DNA of 64,000 nt from positions 1-64,000 of the forward strand of contig JAILNS010000005.1 of the NCBI GenBank assembly GCA_024691305.1. Reading direction: 5' to 3'. The notes under the pieces are model-generated. The model ran no database searches, had not been told where the DNA came from, and saw only the letters and a list, made by a program, of their open reading frames with translations. A program made the position numbers and the translations under genes. Shown here in pieces: positions 62,501 to 64,000 of the stretch; position 1 is the stretch's first letter; each line of letters starts with the position of its first letter. The stretch comes from Lachnospiraceae bacterium (GTDB taxonomy: Bacteria; Bacillota; Clostridia; Lachnospirales; Lachnospiraceae).

Positions 62501-62715
62501 TCCAGAGTAAGAGGTTCCATATAAACCTTGTCTGCGATCGAAGGATCTGTCATGATCGTGGCGGGATTGGAATTACACAGCACTACCTCGTATCCCTCTT
62601 CTTTGAGTGCCAGACATGCCTGTGTGCCCGCGTAATCAAATTCGGCAGCCTGACCTATAACTATGGGCCCCGATCCGATCACAAGTATCTTATGAATATC
62701 CTGTCTTTTAGGCAT
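59533..62715 (-). CDS. carB: Carbamoyl-phosphate synthase large subunit
   Basis: A 1060-residue enzyme with the two duplicated ATP-grasp halves (starting [28 protein letters not shown] and [28 protein letters not shown]). The oligomerisation region lies between them and the C-terminal allosteric MGS domain follows from about residue 930. It makes carbamoyl phosphate from glutamine-derived ammonia, bicarbonate and ATP for pyrimidine and arginine synthesis. The start overlaps the end of carA by eight bases. Length and motifs are normal. Confidence 0.97.
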   Translation of the reverse strand: [1060 protein letters not shown]

Positions 62716-63805
62716 TGTCTTTTCCTCCGCTCATGAGTCCTATAAACCTTTCAAAAAGGTATATACTGTCTTCCGGTCCCGGAGCACTCTCGGGATGATA
62801 CTGGATCCCGAACGAGGGGTCCGATTCATGCTCAATACCTTCTATAGTATTATCGAGCAGATTTAAATGAGTGGCGATAAGCCCGGTTCCCTCCATGCTC
62901 TTATCATCGACCGCATATGAATGATTCTGGGACGTGATATCCACACGCCCGCTTTTTAGGTCCTTGACCGGATGGTTACCGCCCCTGTGTCCGAACTTGA
63001 GTTTATATGTACGTGCCCCGTATGAGAGCGCAAGTATCTGGTGCCCGAGGCATATCCCGAATATCGGATAGCGCCCGTGTAATTTCCTGACCAGGTCTAT
63101 GGTTTCGGGAACATCGGTGGGATCACCCGGTCCGTTTGACAAAAAAATACCGTCCGGATGATAAGATTCCACTGTGTCGATATCTGTATCATAAGGGACA
63201 AGCGTTACTCTGCATCCAAACGAATTGAGGCTCCGTATGATGTTGTGCTTAATGCCGCAGTCTACGGCCACTACATGAAATCGTTCCCTGCCCGGTTCGC
63301 ACTTATACTCCCGTATCTTGCCGGTACTCACTCTCTTTACCTGATCGGTCCTAAGATTCTGTTTATCAGGATATTTATCTTCAGGGACATTCTCTTCACC
63401 CGCACCGGTTATAAATGCCTTACAGCTTCCGTACTCCCTTATCTTTCTTGTAAGGGCTCTGGTATCTATTCCATACAACCCTGCTATATCGTATTTTTCC
63501 ATATGATCGGAAAGGGTGCTTATACATCTGAAATTAGACGGTTCATCATTGTAATCCCTGACTATTAGTGCACCTATAGACGGAACATATGTCTCATTAT
63601 CATCCGCATTAATCCCGTAGTTACCTATTATCGGATATGTCATGACCACAGCCTGGTCGGTATATGACGGATCTGATATTATCTCCTGGTATCCGACCAT
63701 CGAGGTATTGAAAACAAGTTCCAGAAGCTTTTCACCGGGGCTCCCGAAAGAATATCCGGTATATTCCGTGCCGTCTTCCAATATGAGTTTTCGTCTGGTT
63801 TTCAT
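62708..63805 (-). CDS. carA: Carbamoyl-phosphate synthase small subunit (glutaminase)
   Basis: A 365-residue subunit. The N-terminal domain starts KLILEDGTEYTGYSFGSPGEKLLELVFNTSMVGYQEI. The C-terminal class I glutaminase has FLSNGPGDPTDV, the nucleophile Cys in FGICLGHQILALSYG and His-Glu in GIQYHPESAPGPED. It feeds ammonia to CarB. It lies between purF and carB on the same strand. Confidence 0.96.
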   Translation of the reverse strand: MKTRRKLILEDGTEYTGYSFGSPGEKLLELVFNTSMVGYQEIISDPSYTDQAVVMTYPIIGNYGINADDNETYVPSIGALIVRDYNDEPSNFRCISTLSDHMEKYDIAGLYGIDTRALTRKIREYGSCKAFITGAGEENVPEDKYPDKQNLRTDQVKRVSTGKIREYKCEPGRERFHVVAVDCGIKHNIIRSLNSFGCRVTLVPYDTDIDTVESYHPDGIFLSNGPGDPTDVPETIDLVRKLHGRYPIFGICLGHQILALSYGARTYKLKFGHRGGNHPVKDLKSGRVDITSQNHSYAVDDKSMEGTGLIATHLNLLDNTIEGIEHESDPSFGIQYHPESAPGPEDSIYLFERFIGLMSGGKDNA

Positions 63806-63851
63806 TTATATGCCTTTCGTATGAACACTTAAATATCGCTTAGGTTAGCAT

Positions 63852-64000
63852 TTATCCCTGCGTTTTTACTTCTGTGGGGTATATTCCGTCAAAACATGCC
63901 TTACATAACGGCAGGTCTCCGGTCATCTCTGACAGGTCCTCTATACGCATATATCCAAGAGAATCCGCACCGATCATCTTGCATATCCCGTCTACGGACA
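63852..64000 (-). CDS. purF: Amidophosphoribosyltransferase, C-terminal end only
   Basis: The last 49 codons of a gene that continues beyond the right edge, with its stop at 63852-63854. The residues SVDGICKMIGADSLGYMRI and LCKACFDGIYPTE match the conserved PurF tail. PurF catalyses the first step of purine synthesis, using glutamine. The stop lies 46 bases before carA, so purine and pyrimidine genes for glutamine use are side by side. Confidence 0.9.
   Translation of the reverse strand, partial: SVDGICKMIGADSLGYMRIEDLSEMTGDLPLCKACFDGIYPTEVKTQG

Overview
The window looks like chromosomal DNA of a plant-polysaccharide-degrading Lachnospiraceae bacterium. Butyrivibrio or Pseudobutyrivibrio is my best guess, inferred from gene content and moderate GC; there is no rRNA gene to settle it. 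Almost every gene lies on the minus strand; the exceptions are kduD and an AraC-type regulator at 27.4-29.3 kb. I see no tRNA, CRISPR array, insertion sequence or phage gene.

Region 1 (1-1.1 kb) holds a truncated unknown gene, a GNAT acetyltransferase and two gene remnants, one of them a clear internal piece of uvrB. Region 2 (1.1-29.3 kb) is a pectin and uronate locus. A lipoprotein-dependent ABC importer (23.6-27.2 kb) brings in oligosaccharides. A long run of enzymes without signal peptides (CE12 acetylesterase, two GH43 enzymes, an alpha/beta-hydrolase esterase, GH105, GH28, CE8 and GH31) dismantles them in the cytoplasm. Both uronate branches follow: KduI/KduD for unsaturated uronates and UxaC/UxaB/UxaA for galacturonate. 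They meet at KdgK and a KDPG aldolase that carries an extra VOC domain. A divergent AraC-type regulator and repeated TTGCAT-like sites suggest the control.

Region 3 (29.3-36.6 kb) has a diguanylate cyclase, a secreted four-repeat protein, a second GH31, an OFA-type transporter and a sugar-type SDR. Region 4 (36.7-42.1 kb) is a cell-division and wall set (PucR-type regulator, FtsE, FtsX, PcsB-like M23 hydrolase, CtpA-like protease). Region 5 (42.2-45.0 kb) has CvfB, an acyl-ACP thioesterase and a DUF2974 hydrolase.

Region 6 (45.1-64 kb) is nitrogen assimilation and nucleotide synthesis: gltB-gltD-pyrG, a glutamine synthetase homologue with altered active-site positions, an ANTAR RNA-binding regulator and a class I amidotransferase-type hydrolase in one run; then an Amt-PII fusion, type III glutamine synthetase, carB, carA and the end of purF. 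The leaders of gltB, amt and glnN each contain a short hairpin with an A..G hexaloop (AAAGGC or AACGGC) whose loop and 3' arm are built into an overlapping terminator-like hairpin. This is the signature expected for ANTAR antitermination, and the ANTAR gene lies in one of the controlled operons. I regard this circuit, including a tandem copy in the glnN leader, as the most interesting feature of the window. The ankyrin-GH43 fusion, the GS-like protein and the repeated TTGCAT sites come next.
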